In this document: piece by piece, positions 48,659 through 58,610 of the stretch
Numbering within the stretch: position 1 is the first letter of the stretch
Layout: every line of letters begins with the position of its first letter
Source: Serratia proteamaculans
Lineage (GTDB): Bacteria; Pseudomonadota; Gammaproteobacteria; Enterobacterales; Enterobacteriaceae
DNA length: 64,000 nt
Direction: 5' to 3'
Assembly: GCF_008830365.1 (NCBI RefSeq)
Contig: NZ_WBKI01000002.1
Coordinates: 682,001 to 746,000, forward strand
Position numbers and translations under genes: made by a program
The notes under the pieces: generated by a model
The model's input: the letters and a program-made list of their open reading frames with translations, nothing else
Database searches by the model: none
What the model was told of the DNA's origin: nothing

Positions 48659-49552
48659 GTGATGATTAAGCAATACCTGCAAGTAACTAAACCAGGAATT
48701 ATTTTCGGCAATTTAATTTCTGTCGTCGGGGGATTCCTGCTCGCCTCTAAAGGGAGCATCGACTATCCCCTGTTTCTCGCCACCCTGGTGGGGGTCTCGT
48801 TGGTTGTCGCTTCGGGCTGTGTATTTAACAACTACATTGACCGCGACATCGACAAGAAAATGGAGAGAACGAAGAATCGGGTGCTGGTTAAAGGCCTGAT
48901 CGCGCCGAGTGTAAGCCTGGTTTACGCTACCGCTCTGGGTATTGCGGGCTTTGCGTTGCTGTATATCGGCGCCAACCCGCTGGCCATGTGGCTGGCGGTG
49001 ATGGGCTTTGTGGTTTATGTCGGCGTCTACAGCCTGTACATGAAACGCCACTCGGTCTATGGCACGCTGATCGGCAGCTTGTCGGGCGCTGCGCCACCGG
49101 TTATCGGTTATTGCGCAGTCACCAACGAGTTCGATGCCGGTGCGTTGATCCTGCTGGCTATCTTTAGCCTGTGGCAGATGCCGCATTCCTATGCGATTGC
49201 CATCTTCCGCTTTAAAGATTACCAGGCAGCCAACATTCCGGTCCTGCCGGTAGTGAAAGGCATTTCGGTGGCGAAGAACCACATCACGGTCTACATTGTG
49301 GCGTTTATGATTGCCACCCTGATGTTGACCCTGGGCGGCTACGCCGGCTACAAATACCTGATTGTCGCTGCGGCAGTAAGCGTATGGTGGCTGGGTATGG
49401 CGCTGCGTGGTTACAAAACCGAAAATGACAGCGTCTGGGCACGTAAGCTGTTTGTGTTCTCGATTGTTGCCATCACTTCGCTGAGCGTAATGATGTCTAT
49501 CGACTTCAGTGCGACAGCCGCGCCGGAAGCGCTGATGACTTACGTCTGGTAA
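48659..49552 (+). CDS. cyoE: Protohaem IX farnesyltransferase (haem O synthase)
   Basis: A 297-residue UbiA-family membrane enzyme: [18 protein letters not shown] holds the Asp-rich prenyl diphosphate site and a second YCAVTNEFD region follows, with about nine spans. It adds a farnesyl group to haem b to make haem O for CyoB. The reading begins with GTG directly before an ATG (48662); either may serve, since E. coli CyoE starts MM. 14 nt after cyoD. Confidence 0.97.
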   Translation: MMIKQYLQVTKPGIIFGNLISVVGGFLLASKGSIDYPLFLATLVGVSLVVASGCVFNNYIDRDIDKKMERTKNRVLVKGLIAPSVSLVYATALGIAGFALLYIGANPLAMWLAVMGFVVYVGVYSLYMKRHSVYGTLIGSLSGAAPPVIGYCAVTNEFDAGALILLAIFSLWQMPHSYAIAIFRFKDYQAANIPVLPVVKGISVAKNHITVYIVAFMIATLMLTLGGYAGYKYLIVAAAVSVWWLGMALRGYKTENDSVWARKLFVFSIVAITSLSVMMSIDFSATAAPEALMTYVW

Positions 49553-49567
49553 GCCAAATCGTCTGTG

Positions 49568-49595
49568 AATGGGCCGCTTTAGCGGCCCATTTTAT
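49568..49595 (+). terminator. Terminator after cyoABCDE
   Basis: AATGGGCCGCT (49568-49578), loop TT, AGCGGCCCATT (49581-49591), then TTATTT. Confidence 0.9.
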
Positions 49596-49752
49596 TTGTC
49601 TCGCCAAAAAGCCAACGAACTGTAATATCTGTTAAACAACATTAGATTTACCCCCCCTGCCCTTCACACTAAAATGACGCAGCTTTGACAGAAGCTATCC
49701 CCTCAGGCGTTATCACCGATAGCCTGAGGGAATGGCTTTTAATGAGGTTTTA

Positions 49753-51117
49753 ATGAACGATAATGCAATGACCCCGCTGGAACGACGAGCGACCTGGGGA
49801 TTAGGAACCGTATTCTCACTGCGCATGCTGGGCATGTTTATGGTGCTGCCGGTACTGACCACCTACGGTATGGCGTTGAACGGCGCCAGCGAAACGCTGA
49901 TCGGTATCGCCATCGGTATTTATGGCCTGGCGCAGGCGGTATTCCAGATCCCCTTCGGCCTGATATCCGATCGTATCGGCCGCAAGCCGCTGATTGTGGG
50001 CGGCCTGCTGATCTTTGCGCTGGGTAGCGTGATTGCCGCCGCGACCGACTCCATCTGGGGCGTGATCCTCGGCCGGGCATTACAGGGCTCGGGCGCTATT
50101 GCAGCGGCGGTGATGGCGCTGCTGTCCGACCTGACCCGTGAACAGAACCGCACCAAGGCAATGGCGTTTATCGGCGTCAGCTTCGGTATTACCTTCGCCA
50201 TTGCCATGGTGGTGGGCCCGATCGTCACTCACGCCTTTGGCCTGCATGCGCTGTTTTGGATGATTGCGGTACTGGCATTGGCTGGCATCGTGATCACTCT
50301 GGCGGTAGTTCCTTCCGCCAGCCACCACGTGCTGAACCGTGAATCCAGCATCGTGCGCGGCAGCTTCAGCAAGGTGTTGAGCAATTCCCGCCTGCTAAAG
50401 CTGAATTTCGGCATCATGTGTCTGCATATCCTGCTGATGTCCAGCTTCGTGGCGTTGCCGCTGGCGATGGAGAAAGCCGGTTTGGCCCCGAGCGAGCACT
50501 GGATTGTCTACCTGGTCACCATGCTGGTTTCTTTTGCTGCCGTGGTGCCATTTATCATTTATGCCGAGAAGAAGCGCCGCATGAAGCAGGTCTTTATGGG
50601 TTGCGTAGCGGTGTTATTCTGCGCGGAAGTGCTGCTGTGGCTGTCCGGCGCGCACCTGTGGGGCATCATTGCCGGCGTGCAGCTGTTCTTTATGGCGTTT
50701 AACGTCATGGAAGCCATTCTGCCATCGCTGATCAGTAAAGAGTCTCCGGCTGGCTACAAAGGTACCGCGATGGGGGTTTACTCCACCAGCCAGTTTATCG
50801 GTGTGGCGATCGGCGGCAGCCTGGGTGGCTTGCTGTATGGCCTGCAGGGTGCGGGGCTGGTGTTTATCGCCGGGGCGGTGTTAGCGGCAATCTGGTTTTT
50901 GGTCAGCAGTACCATGCAAGAACCGCCTTACGTCAGCAGCCTGCGTATTACGCTGTCGGAACTGGCCGTGAAGGATTCGGCACTGGAAAGCCGCCTGAAA
51001 GCCCAACCGGGCGTGGCGGAAGCGATAGTGGTGCCGGAAGAGCGCAGCGCCTACGTGAAGGTCGATACCAAACAAACCAACCGCGGCCAATTGGAAGCGC
51101 TGGTGAATTCACTGTAA
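49753..51117 (+). CDS. yajR: MFS transporter YajR with C-terminal YAM domain
   Basis: A 454-residue protein, the E. coli length. Twelve spans include motif A GLISDRIGRKPLIVGG and RALQGSGAIAAAVMALLSDL; a ferredoxin-like YAM domain at about 390-454 (PGVAEAIVVPEERSAYVKVD) is the special feature of YajR. Proton-driven export is assumed, the substrate is unknown. The ATG at 49753 fits the E. coli start. A duplicated terminator element follows directly after the stop. Confidence 0.95.
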   Translation: MNDNAMTPLERRATWGLGTVFSLRMLGMFMVLPVLTTYGMALNGASETLIGIAIGIYGLAQAVFQIPFGLISDRIGRKPLIVGGLLIFALGSVIAAATDSIWGVILGRALQGSGAIAAAVMALLSDLTREQNRTKAMAFIGVSFGITFAIAMVVGPIVTHAFGLHALFWMIAVLALAGIVITLAVVPSASHHVLNRESSIVRGSFSKVLSNSRLLKLNFGIMCLHILLMSSFVALPLAMEKAGLAPSEHWIVYLVTMLVSFAAVVPFIIYAEKKRRMKQVFMGCVAVLFCAEVLLWLSGAHLWGIIAGVQLFFMAFNVMEAILPSLISKESPAGYKGTAMGVYSTSQFIGVAIGGSLGGLLYGLQGAGLVFIAGAVLAAIWFLVSSTMQEPPYVSSLRITLSELAVKDSALESRLKAQPGVAEAIVVPEERSAYVKVDTKQTNRGQLEALVNSL

Positions 51118-51121
51118 AGAA

Positions 51122-51297
51122 AAGGGCCAGCAAGCTGGCCCTTCAGACGGCTGACAAAGCCCATTATTAGGGAGAGCGTGCCGAAGGGGTCGTAGCGGCT
51201 TGCCCGCCGGAGTGCCCCTCGGTGCGCTAGGCCCGAGTATCTCGGGCTCAAAGACAACTTTGTCATCTAACCCAAGGGCCAGCAAGCTGGCCCTTCA
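51122..51297. repeat. Candidate miniature insertion flanked by a duplicated terminator hairpin
   Basis: A 24-bp segment that is a 10-bp-stem hairpin (AAGGGCCAGC-AA-GCTGGCCCTT plus CA) is present twice, at 51122-51145 and 51274-51297. The 128-bp interval between has inverted ends TGACAAAG (51152-51159) and CTTTGTCA (51258-51265), with a GCCCGAG-TAT-CTCGGGC hairpin (51231-51247) and a larger stem over 51181-51223. It encodes nothing. The outer hairpins serve as terminators of yajR and, with a T-rich tail on the minus strand at the left copy, of yajQ. It looks like a small mobile element that duplicated its target. Confidence 0.6.
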
Positions 51298-51320
51298 AGA
51301 TCGTCACCTTCGTAAAAACC

Positions 51321-51812
51321 TTAATCGCGGAAGTTCTTGAACTGGAACGGTTGTCCCAGATCGGCACCGCGCACCAGCGCCATCACGCCCTGCAGATCGT
51401 CGCGTGACTTGCCGGTTACCCGCACTTCATCACCCTGAATCTGAACCTGGACCTTCAGCTTGCTGTCTTTGATCAGCTTGACGAGTTTCTTCGCCTGGGC
51501 GCTTTCAATCCCCTGCTTCAGCTTGGCGTCCACACTGTAGGTTTTACCGCTGTGCGTCATTTCTTCCGGGATCTCGAGTGCGCTGCCTTCGATGCTGCGT
51601 TTACTGAGCTTTTCACGCAGAATATCGAGCAACTGCTGCACCTGGAAATCAGACTCGCTGGCCACTTTAATGCTTTCGTCTTTTTCGTTCAGCTCAAAAC
51701 TGGCCGGCACGTTACGGAAATCCCAACGGGTGCCAAGATCGCGCGTGGCGTTCTCTACGGCGTTACGCACTTCCTGCATATCAATTTCGGAAACAATGTC
51801 GAAAGATGGCAT
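51321..51812 (-). CDS. yajQ: YajQ-family nucleotide-binding protein
   Basis: A 163-residue cytosolic protein: [20 protein letters not shown], then [12 protein letters not shown], and [20 protein letters not shown]. Two ferredoxin-like folds. Members bind GTP, ATP or tRNA in vitro, and an orthologue in Xanthomonas binds cyclic di-GMP and acts with a transcription factor. The role in enterobacteria is open. It is convergent to yajR. Confidence 0.96.
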   Translation of the reverse strand: MPSFDIVSEIDMQEVRNAVENATRDLGTRWDFRNVPASFELNEKDESIKVASESDFQVQQLLDILREKLSKRSIEGSALEIPEEMTHSGKTYSVDAKLKQGIESAQAKKLVKLIKDSKLKVQVQIQGDEVRVTGKSRDDLQGVMALVRGADLGQPFQFKNFRD

Positions 51813-51994
51813 ACTTCTTCCTCCTGAATGAGAGCCTAATGCGATAGGCGATTTCGATGCCGAGCATGATAACCGCTTTAGCGCCGCAGGCAAAATCGGC
51901 TGAAGCTACCGGCGAATAAGCCGCCGAACAGCAGAAAAGTCTATAATTATACGACAGTCATTGAGCGATATTCCCGTTACCCCCAGGAGTCTGG

Positions 51995-52906
51995 ATGAAA
52001 ATAACTATTCTTGGTTGCGGTGCGCTCGGACAACTGTGGCTCTCCCGGCTTTATCAGCAGGGTCACGATGTTCAGGGATGGCTACGAGTGCCACAGCCCT
52101 TCTGCGCAGTGAACGTGATTGAGCCGGGAGGCGCTTCGTTCAACCGTAATTTGCCCACCAACGATCCCGAACATTTAGCCCAGAGCGAACTGCTGCTGGT
52201 CACGTTGAAGGCCTGGCAGGTGTCCAGCGCGGTCAGCACGCTGCTGCCAAAACTGAACCCGCGTTGCGCCGTCCTGCTGCTGCACAACGGCATGGGCACC
52301 CAGGATGAACTGCCACCGAACAACCAACCGATACTGCAGGGCACCACCACCCATGCGGCGCGCCATGACGGCAGCACTATTATCCATGTCGCCGGTGGCA
52401 CCACCCATATCGGCCCGACCTCCCCGGCGGCGCAATCCCTTAGCCACCTGGCGGAAGTGCTGCATCAGGCCCTGCCTGACGTCGCCTGGCACAACAATAT
52501 TGCCTCGGCGAACTGGCGCAAGCTGGCGGTCAACTGCGTGATCAACCCACTAACGGCGCTGTATAATTGCCGTAATGGCGATCTGCAACGCTATCCGGAA
52601 CAAATCGAGCTTATCTGCCGCGAAGTCTCCAGCGTGATGGAAATGGAGGGTTACCACACCTCATGCGAGGGCTTGCAGCAGTACGTCATGGAAGTGATCC
52701 AAAGCACTGCGGACAACGTCTCTTCAATGCTGCAAGACATCCGCACCCAGCGGCACACCGAGATCGACTACATTACCGGCTACCTGCTGCGCCGCGCGCG
52801 TAGCCACGGCGTGACTCTGCCAGAGAACGCGCGACTGTTTGAATTGATTAAGCGAAAGGAAAATGAATATGAGCGTATCGGCGCTGGTCTGCCTGGCACC
52901 TGGTAG
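51995..52906 (+). CDS. panE: 2-Dehydropantoate 2-reductase
   Basis: A 303-residue NADPH-dependent reductase of pantothenate synthesis (ketopantoate to pantoate). Rossmann motif GCGALG (about 7-12), [11 protein letters not shown], the substrate lysine in [17 protein letters not shown] (Lys near 176) and a C-terminal [13 protein letters not shown] helix. An AGGAG ribosome site precedes the ATG. The end overlaps the yajL start by 38 nt, so the two are cotranslated. Confidence 0.96.
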   Translation: MKITILGCGALGQLWLSRLYQQGHDVQGWLRVPQPFCAVNVIEPGGASFNRNLPTNDPEHLAQSELLLVTLKAWQVSSAVSTLLPKLNPRCAVLLLHNGMGTQDELPPNNQPILQGTTTHAARHDGSTIIHVAGGTTHIGPTSPAAQSLSHLAEVLHQALPDVAWHNNIASANWRKLAVNCVINPLTALYNCRNGDLQRYPEQIELICREVSSVMEMEGYHTSCEGLQQYVMEVIQSTADNVSSMLQDIRTQRHTEIDYITGYLLRRARSHGVTLPENARLFELIKRKENEYERIGAGLPGTW

Positions 52907-53459
52907 CGAAGAAATCGAAGCCGTCACCACGATAGATTTACTGGTGCGGGCGGGCGTTAAAGTGACTACCGCCAGCGTAGCCGGCGATGGCGACCTGACT
53001 ACCGTCTGTTCACGCGGGGTAAAGCTGCTGGCCGATGCACCGCTGGTATCTATTGTGGACGAACCTTTCGACGCCATCGTGCTGCCCGGTGGCCTGAAAG
53101 GTGCCGAGTGCTTCCGCGACAGCCCGCTGCTGGTGGAGAAAGTGCGTCAGATGCACCTGCAGGGTAATATCGTCGCCGCCATCTGCGCAGCGCCGGCACT
53201 GGTACTGCAACACCACGATCTGTTCCCCATTGGCAATATGACCGGGTTCCCGGGGCTGAAAGAACAGATCCCGGCCGACAAATGGATAGAGAAACGTGTG
53301 GTGTTCGATCCGCGCGTTAACCTGCTCACCAGCCAGGGGCCGGGAACTTCAATGGAGTTTGCGCTGAAGCTGATTGATTTACTGCTGGGGAAAGCCAAAG
53401 CGGCGGAGATCGCCGCTCAGCTGGTATTGATACCGGGAATGTATGATTTCCGCGATTAA
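52869..53459 (+). CDS. yajL: DJ-1/PfpI-family chaperone/deglycase YajL
   Basis: A 196-residue DJ-1-like protein. The redox cysteine Cys106 is in [13 protein letters not shown] and the partner Glu15 in [10 protein letters not shown], the normal layout. In E. coli YajL repairs or protects proteins in oxidative stress and was earlier called ThiJ. Of two nearby ATGs I chose 52869, since the AAAGGA ribosome site is properly spaced there and E. coli starts the same way. It overlaps panE. Confidence 0.95.
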   Translation: MSVSALVCLAPGSEEIEAVTTIDLLVRAGVKVTTASVAGDGDLTTVCSRGVKLLADAPLVSIVDEPFDAIVLPGGLKGAECFRDSPLLVEKVRQMHLQGNIVAAICAAPALVLQHHDLFPIGNMTGFPGLKEQIPADKWIEKRVVFDPRVNLLTSQGPGTSMEFALKLIDLLLGKAKAAEIAAQLVLIPGMYDFRD

Positions 53460-53498
53460 ATACCCCGTTCTGAAAAAAGTATAAAATCCGCAAAATAA

Positions 53499-53597
53499 TT
53501 GGAGTTGCAACAAGGCGGCCAGTACGGGAATCCCCGGGAGCTTATTTGAGTAAGTGACTGGGGTGAGTGTACGCAGCCAACACAGTTGCAGCTTCAA
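53499..53597. repeat. Imperfect palindromic intergenic repeat, copy A
   Basis: The left arm TTGGAGTTGCAAC (53499-53511) pairs with GTTGCAGCTTCAA (53585-53597) at 11 of 13 positions; an inner stem lies around CCCCGGGAGC and GACTGGGG. It shares motifs with copy B (AATCCCC, GTGAC, GGGGTGAG, GCCAACAC, GATGAAG/TATGAAG) in the same order. It lies between yajL and thiI, convergent genes. It resembles the palindromic miniature insertions seen in yersiniae and Serratia. Confidence 0.7.
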
Positions 53598-53609
53598 GTA
53601 TGAAGTGGA

Positions 53610-55058
53610 TTATGGACGGTAGACCTTCACGTTGGTATAGCCTTGCTCCAGCAAATATAGCGCCTGCAGGCGGCTCATTACGCCACGCTCACAGTACAGC
53701 AGGTAGGTTTTGCTCTGATCCAAGTCGCCAAACTGGCTGCTGAGTTTGTAAAACGGTAGCGGTTTCACCTCAACCTGATCCAGCTTCAGCGGTTTGTCTT
53801 CCTGCTCGTCGTTAGAACGAATATCCAGAATCACCTGGTCAGCATCGAATTCCGCCACGGTTTCGACTTCGGTAACCTGCTCCTGAGTCTGCTCGGCGAT
53901 GGTGCGAATATCCACGTTCTTGGCTTCGCTAACCACACGGTCAAGAATGCTGAAATCAAAGTGCCCTTCTTCTTCTTCGATCTTGGCTTTAATCGCCTTC
54001 ACCGTCGGGCTTTTCGAGATCACACCGCAGTACTCCGGCATGGTCTTGGCGAAGTCCTCGGTACCAATCTCACGCGCCACTTTGATGATGTGCTCTTTGT
54101 CGTGAGAGATCAGCGGACGCAGGATCAGCGTATCGGACGCGTTGTCGATCAGGCGCAGGTTAGTCAGCGTCTGGCTGGATACCTGCCCCAGCGCTTCACC
54201 GGTCACCAATGCCTGCACGCCATAACGTTCGGCAATCTGCGAAGCAGCACGCACCATCATGCGCTTGAGCACTACGCCCATCTGGCCGTCTTCGACCTTT
54301 TCCAGGATCTCGCCAACCACAGGTTCAAAATCGATGGCGATAAAGCGCACCTTGTGCGAACTGGCAAAGCGGTTCCACAGGTAGTGAGCTACCTGACGCA
54401 CGCCAATTTCATGCGCCGCACCGCCCAGATTGAAGAAGCAATAATGCACGCGGCAACCGCGGCGCATCAGCATATAGCTGGAAACACCCGAGTCGAAACC
54501 ACCGGAAATCAGCGACAGCACGTCTTCCTGAGTCCCGACCGGGTAACCGCCGATGCCTTCACGGCGAGCTTTAACCAGCATCAACTTGTCGTCTTCGATC
54601 TCCAGATTGACCGTCACCTGCGGATGCGACAGCTTAACGCGCGCGCTGGCAATGTGCTGGTTCAGACCGCCGCCAACGTAACGTTCTACGTCCTGCGAAT
54701 TGAAGTCCTGCTTGCCGCGGCGCTTAACGCGCACACAGAAGGTTTTGCCTTCCAGTTGCTCGCGATAGGCTTCCAGCGTCTGCTCAAAAATATGGTGCAT
54801 ATCGGTATAGTCGCGATCTTCCACTTCCAGGATGTGGTGAATGCCAGGAATGCGCGTCAACGCATCGGCAATCACAGGTCGCTGGTTTTCATCTTTAGCG
54901 CGAACTTCGATATGATCCCAGTGACGGACAACCGCCAGTGTTTCATCATACTGCTTCAGGACGTTGCGAATACTGGTCGAGAGGATCTTGATAAAGCGCA
55001 AGCGCACAGATTGGCTCTTGATGGTGATTTCCGGGAACAATTTAATGATAAACTTCAT
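53610..55058 (-). CDS. thiI: tRNA 4-thiouridine synthetase / thiamine sulfurtransferase ThiI
   Basis: A 482-residue protein, same length as in E. coli. It has an N-terminal ferredoxin-like region, THUMP domain (about 60-165), PP-loop SGGFDS (185-190), AANH domain with CGVISKSP (Cys344 region) and a C-terminal rhodanese domain whose active cysteine is Cys456 (YLLYCERGV). It makes s4U8 in tRNA and supplies sulfur for the thiazole part of thiamine. Divergent from xseB. Confidence 0.97.
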   Translation of the reverse strand: MKFIIKLFPEITIKSQSVRLRFIKILSTSIRNVLKQYDETLAVVRHWDHIEVRAKDENQRPVIADALTRIPGIHHILEVEDRDYTDMHHIFEQTLEAYREQLEGKTFCVRVKRRGKQDFNSQDVERYVGGGLNQHIASARVKLSHPQVTVNLEIEDDKLMLVKARREGIGGYPVGTQEDVLSLISGGFDSGVSSYMLMRRGCRVHYCFFNLGGAAHEIGVRQVAHYLWNRFASSHKVRFIAIDFEPVVGEILEKVEDGQMGVVLKRMMVRAASQIAERYGVQALVTGEALGQVSSQTLTNLRLIDNASDTLILRPLISHDKEHIIKVAREIGTEDFAKTMPEYCGVISKSPTVKAIKAKIEEEEGHFDFSILDRVVSEAKNVDIRTIAEQTQEQVTEVETVAEFDADQVILDIRSNDEQEDKPLKLDQVEVKPLPFYKLSSQFGDLDQSKTYLLYCERGVMSRLQALYLLEQGYTNVKVYRP

Positions 55059-55290
55059 GGCGGTCTTTATTGTCAGAATTACGAGGGAAAAGGATTTACA
55101 ATGTATATGCGATTGATAAAACCAACGGGGCTGCCGAATGTTTTATCAATCGCATTTGCGGCGCCGAGTATACCACTATCTGGTGGAGCTCGGTGCACAA
55201 AACCACACTTGTGCGCCATGATTTGCCAATCAAGAGCCGCTAAGATAGGCTCTGGCGCCACTGTTCACATGATGATGTAAAAAGAAAATT

Positions 55291-55554
55291 ATGCCAAAAA
55301 AACCTACACAATCAGACAGTACAGAGCAAAGCGTCAGCTTTGAAAACTCCCTCAGCGAGTTGGAAAACATCGTGACGCGTCTGGAATCGGGTGAGCTACC
55401 GCTGGAAGACGCGCTGAATGAATTCGAACGCGGCGTACAGTTGGCGCGTCAGGGCCAGCAGAAATTGCAGCAGGCGGAGCAACGCGTACAGATTTTGCTT
55501 AACGACAGCGCCGATGATGCCGCGCTGGCGCCTTTCACACCGGATGCCGAGTAA
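55291..55554 (+). CDS. xseB: Exodeoxyribonuclease VII small subunit
   Basis: An 87-residue protein: [20 protein letters not shown] and [20 protein letters not shown] form the two-helix hairpin that binds XseA, which is elsewhere. With it the enzyme cuts single-stranded DNA. The Ser/Thr/Gln start and the Asp/Ala-rich tail are lineage variable. ispA starts 5 nt after the stop, so these are cotranscribed. Confidence 0.96.
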   Translation: MPKKPTQSDSTEQSVSFENSLSELENIVTRLESGELPLEDALNEFERGVQLARQGQQKLQQAEQRVQILLNDSADDAALAPFTPDAE

Positions 55555-55559
55555 TTACC

Positions 55560-56480
55560 ATGTCCGAAACTGTCCAACAGACCGCTTTTTCTGACCAGTT
55601 GCAGGCCTTGCGCCAGCGGGCCGACCGCACGCTGCTGGATTTTATCGCGCCGCTGCCGTTCAACGATGGCAATATGGTGGCAGCAATGCGTCACGGCGCG
55701 CTGCTGGGCGGTAAACGCCTACGTCCATTCCTGGTGTACACCACTGGGCAGATGTTTGGCGTATCACTGAATAATTTGGATGCGCCCGCCGCTGCGGTAG
55801 AATGCATTCACGCCTATTCACTGATTCATGACGACTTACCGGCCATGGACGACGACGACCTGCGTCGCGGTCAACCGACCTGCCACATCAAATTTGGTGA
55901 GGCCAACGCCATTTTGGCCGGCGATGCACTGCAGACGCTGGCATTTTCCATTCTGGCCGATGCCGAGATGCCCGACGTGGCGCTGCGCGATCGGCTGGCG
56001 ATGGTTTCCGAACTGGCGACCGCCAGCGGTGTTGCCGGCATGTGTGGCGGCCAGTCGTTGGATCTCGAAGCCGAGGACCAGCAGATTGGTCTGGAAGCAC
56101 TGGAGCAGATCCATCGCCATAAGACTGGTGCGTTAATTCGCGCAGCTGTTCGCCTGGGGGCGTTAGCCGCAGGTCAACCTGGCCGTGCCGCACTGGTGCA
56201 GCTTGACCGCTACGCCGCTGCGATTGGCCTGGCGTTCCAGGTGCAGGATGATATTTTGGACGTGGTCGGCGAAACCGAAAAAATCGGTAAACGCCAGGGG
56301 GCGGACCAGCAACACGGAAAGAGTACCTATCCAGCTTTGCTCGGGCTTGACAGCGCGAAAGCAAAAGCGTGGGATCTCTATCAGGAAGCTTTAGCTGCAT
56401 TAGACACTTTGGCAGCACAATCTTATAACACAGCGCCATTGCAAGCGTTAGCCAGCTTCATTATTGAACGCGACAATTAA
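55560..56480 (+). CDS. ispA: Farnesyl diphosphate synthase
   Basis: A 306-residue prenyltransferase. First Asp-rich motif DDLPAMDDDDLRRG, second FQVQDDILDVVG, and GGKRLRPFLVY near the start for diphosphate binding. It joins IPP with DMAPP and GPP to farnesyl diphosphate for undecaprenyl, quinone and haem O side chains. The xseB-ispA-dxs order is that of E. coli, but here a palindromic repeat (56493-56614) lies before dxs. Confidence 0.97.
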   Translation: MSETVQQTAFSDQLQALRQRADRTLLDFIAPLPFNDGNMVAAMRHGALLGGKRLRPFLVYTTGQMFGVSLNNLDAPAAAVECIHAYSLIHDDLPAMDDDDLRRGQPTCHIKFGEANAILAGDALQTLAFSILADAEMPDVALRDRLAMVSELATASGVAGMCGGQSLDLEAEDQQIGLEALEQIHRHKTGALIRAAVRLGALAAGQPGRAALVQLDRYAAAIGLAFQVQDDILDVVGETEKIGKRQGADQQHGKSTYPALLGLDSAKAKAWDLYQEALAALDTLAAQSYNTAPLQALASFIIERDN

Positions 56481-56492
56481 CGTGTGACGTGA

Positions 56493-56614
56493 TACCCAAT
56501 AGATTTCAAGTTGCAGCCAGGCGGCAACTGAGCGAATCCCCTGGAGCTGGACATTCCAGTGACGGGGGTGAGAAAAGGCGGCCAACACCGCTGCACCTTG
56601 AAAGATGAAGGGTA
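56493..56614. repeat. Imperfect palindromic intergenic repeat, copy B
   Basis: Ends are TACCC (56493-56497) and GGGTA (56610-56614). Six bases inward, TTTCAAG-T-TGCAGC pairs with GCTGCA-C-CTTGAAA, so the 25-bp terminal arms match at 18 of 19 defined positions outside the spacer. The total is 122 bp, with an inner stem. Same family as 53499-53597. It sits 12 nt after ispA and 23 nt ahead of dxs, without coding content. Confidence 0.78.
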
Positions 56615-56637
56615 AAATCCTCTGATATGAGTATCGA

Positions 56638-58503
56638 ATGAGTCTTGATATAGCCAAATACCCGACCCTGGCGCTAGCGGAAAATCCCGATGAACTCCGT
56701 TCGCTGCCAAAAGAGAGCCTACCGAAGCTGTGTGACGAACTTCGGCAATACCTGCTGGACAGCGTTAGCCGCTCCAGTGGCCACTTTGCCTCCGGGCTGG
56801 GTACCGTCGAACTGACGGTGGCGTTGCACTATGTGTACCAAACCCCCTTCGATCATCTGGTCTGGGACGTTGGCCACCAGGCTTACCCGCATAAAATCCT
56901 GACCGGACGTCGCGATAAAATTGCCACCATTCGCCAAAAAAATGGTCTGCACCCTTTCCCGTGGCGTGCGGAAAGTGAATATGACGTTCTGTCGGTTGGC
57001 CACTCATCCACCTCGATCAGCGCCGGTCTCGGCATGGCCGTAGCCGCTGCGCGTGAAGGCAAAAATCGCCGCACGGTCTGCGTGATTGGCGATGGCGCCA
57101 TCACCGCCGGTATGGCGTTTGAAGCCATGAACCACGCGGGTGATATCGATCCGGATATGCTGGTGGTACTGAACGATAACGAAATGTCGATTTCGGAAAA
57201 CGTCGGCGCGCTGAACAACCATCTGGCGCAGCTGCTGTCCGGCAAGCTCTACTCCACCCTGCGTGAGGGCGGTAAAAAAGTGTTGTCCGGCCTGCCACCA
57301 ATCAAAGAGTTGGTCAAGCGCACCGAAGAGCACCTGAAAGGCATGGTGGTACCGGGCACGCTGTTCGAAGAGCTGGGCTTTAACTACATCGGTCCGGTCG
57401 ACGGCCACGATGTCCAGGGGCTGGTCGCCACGCTGAAAAATATGCGTGACCTGAAAGGCCCGCAGCTGCTGCACATCATGACCAAAAAAGGCCGTGGTTA
57501 CGCCCCGGCGGAAAAAGACCCGATCAGCTTCCACGCGGTGCCGAAATTTGATCCGGCCAGCGGTACCCTGCCAAAAAGCGCCGGTGGTCTGCCGACCTAT
57601 TCAAAAATCTTTGGCGACTGGCTGTGTGAAACCGCCGCCAAAGACAGCTCGCTGATGGCCATCACCCCGGCCATGCGTGAAGGCTCGGGCATGGTGCAGT
57701 TCTCCCGCGACTATCCGCAGCAATATTTTGACGTAGCGATTGCCGAACAGCACGCGGTGACCTTCGCTGCCGGTTTGGCCATTGGCGGTTATAAGCCGGT
57801 GGTGGCGATTTATTCCACCTTCCTGCAGCGCGCTTACGATCAGTTGATCCACGATGTCGCCATTCAAAAGCTGCCGGTGATGTTTGCCATCGATCGCGGC
57901 GGTATTGTCGGCGCTGACGGCCAGACTCACCAGGGAGCCTTTGATCTGTCATTTATGCGTTGCATCCCGACCATGGTGATCATGACGCCAAGTGATGAGA
58001 ATGAGTGCCGTCAAATGCTGTACACCGGCTATCACTATAACGAAGGCCCAAGCGCCGTGCGTTATCCGCGTGGCAATGGTACCGGTGCACCACTGGAACC
58101 TCTCAACTCTCTGCCGATCGGCAAAGGCGTTGTTCGTCGTGAGGGTGAAAAGCTGGCGATCCTGAATTTCGGCACATTGCTGCCGGAAGCCGCGCAGGTA
58201 GCAGAAAACCTCAACGCCACTCTGGTGGATATGCGCTTTGTGAAGCCACTGGATGAACAGTTGGTACTTGAACTGGCAGCCAGCCACGGCACGCTGGTCA
58301 CGCTGGAAGAAAACGCCATTATGGGAGGGGCTGGCAGTGGTGTGAACGAGCTGCTGATGGCCAAGCGCCGCGTAGTTCCGGTGCTGAATATCGGCCTGCC
58401 GGACTACTTTGTCTCCCAGGGTAGTCAGGAAGAAGTCCGTAGCGATCTGGGTCTGGACGCTGCCGGTATACAACGGCAAATTGAGACCTGGCTGGCGCAA
58501 TAA
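56638..58503 (+). CDS. dxs: 1-Deoxy-D-xylulose-5-phosphate synthase
   Basis: A 621-residue thiamine diphosphate enzyme joining pyruvate and glyceraldehyde 3-phosphate, first step of the MEP isoprenoid pathway and source of DXP for thiamine and pyridoxal synthesis. It has [18 protein letters not shown] with the Mg/ThDP-binding [30 protein letters not shown] with the catalytic Glu, and a transketolase C-terminal domain. It is separated from ispA by a repeat, so promoter placement may differ from E. coli. A terminator follows. Confidence 0.98.
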   Translation: MSLDIAKYPTLALAENPDELRSLPKESLPKLCDELRQYLLDSVSRSSGHFASGLGTVELTVALHYVYQTPFDHLVWDVGHQAYPHKILTGRRDKIATIRQKNGLHPFPWRAESEYDVLSVGHSSTSISAGLGMAVAAAREGKNRRTVCVIGDGAITAGMAFEAMNHAGDIDPDMLVVLNDNEMSISENVGALNNHLAQLLSGKLYSTLREGGKKVLSGLPPIKELVKRTEEHLKGMVVPGTLFEELGFNYIGPVDGHDVQGLVATLKNMRDLKGPQLLHIMTKKGRGYAPAEKDPISFHAVPKFDPASGTLPKSAGGLPTYSKIFGDWLCETAAKDSSLMAITPAMREGSGMVQFSRDYPQQYFDVAIAEQHAVTFAAGLAIGGYKPVVAIYSTFLQRAYDQLIHDVAIQKLPVMFAIDRGGIVGADGQTHQGAFDLSFMRCIPTMVIMTPSDENECRQMLYTGYHYNEGPSAVRYPRGNGTGAPLEPLNSLPIGKGVVRREGEKLAILNFGTLLPEAAQVAENLNATLVDMRFVKPLDEQLVLELAASHGTLVTLEENAIMGGAGSGVNELLMAKRRVVPVLNIGLPDYFVSQGSQEEVRSDLGLDAAGIQRQIETWLAQ

Positions 58504-58522
58504 TCCTCGCGCCGGGTTGATC

Positions 58523-58552
58523 AACGCCTCCGCTTTGCGGGGGCGTTTTTGT
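58523..58552 (+). terminator. Terminator after dxs
   Basis: AACGCCTCCGC (58523-58533), loop TTT, GCGGGGGCGTT (58537-58547), then TTTGTTT; one mismatched pair. Confidence 0.88.
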
Positions 58553-58610
58553 TTCTGCCGTCCGAAAATCCGCTACAGTTAAAGTTCTGTGCTGACACCG
58601 GGAGGCAAGC

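Noticed and set aside
51181-51247. Small structured RNA gene inside the yajR-yajQ element
   Set aside because: Hairpins are present but no promoter of its own is visible; the mobile-element reading explains the structure more simply. RNA sequencing would decide.
53961-55280. Long open frame (439 codons) on the plus strand opposite thiI
   Set aside because: It mirrors the real thiI reading frame, has no family motif and is rich in His, Gln and Arg as expected for an antisense shadow in GC-rich DNA.
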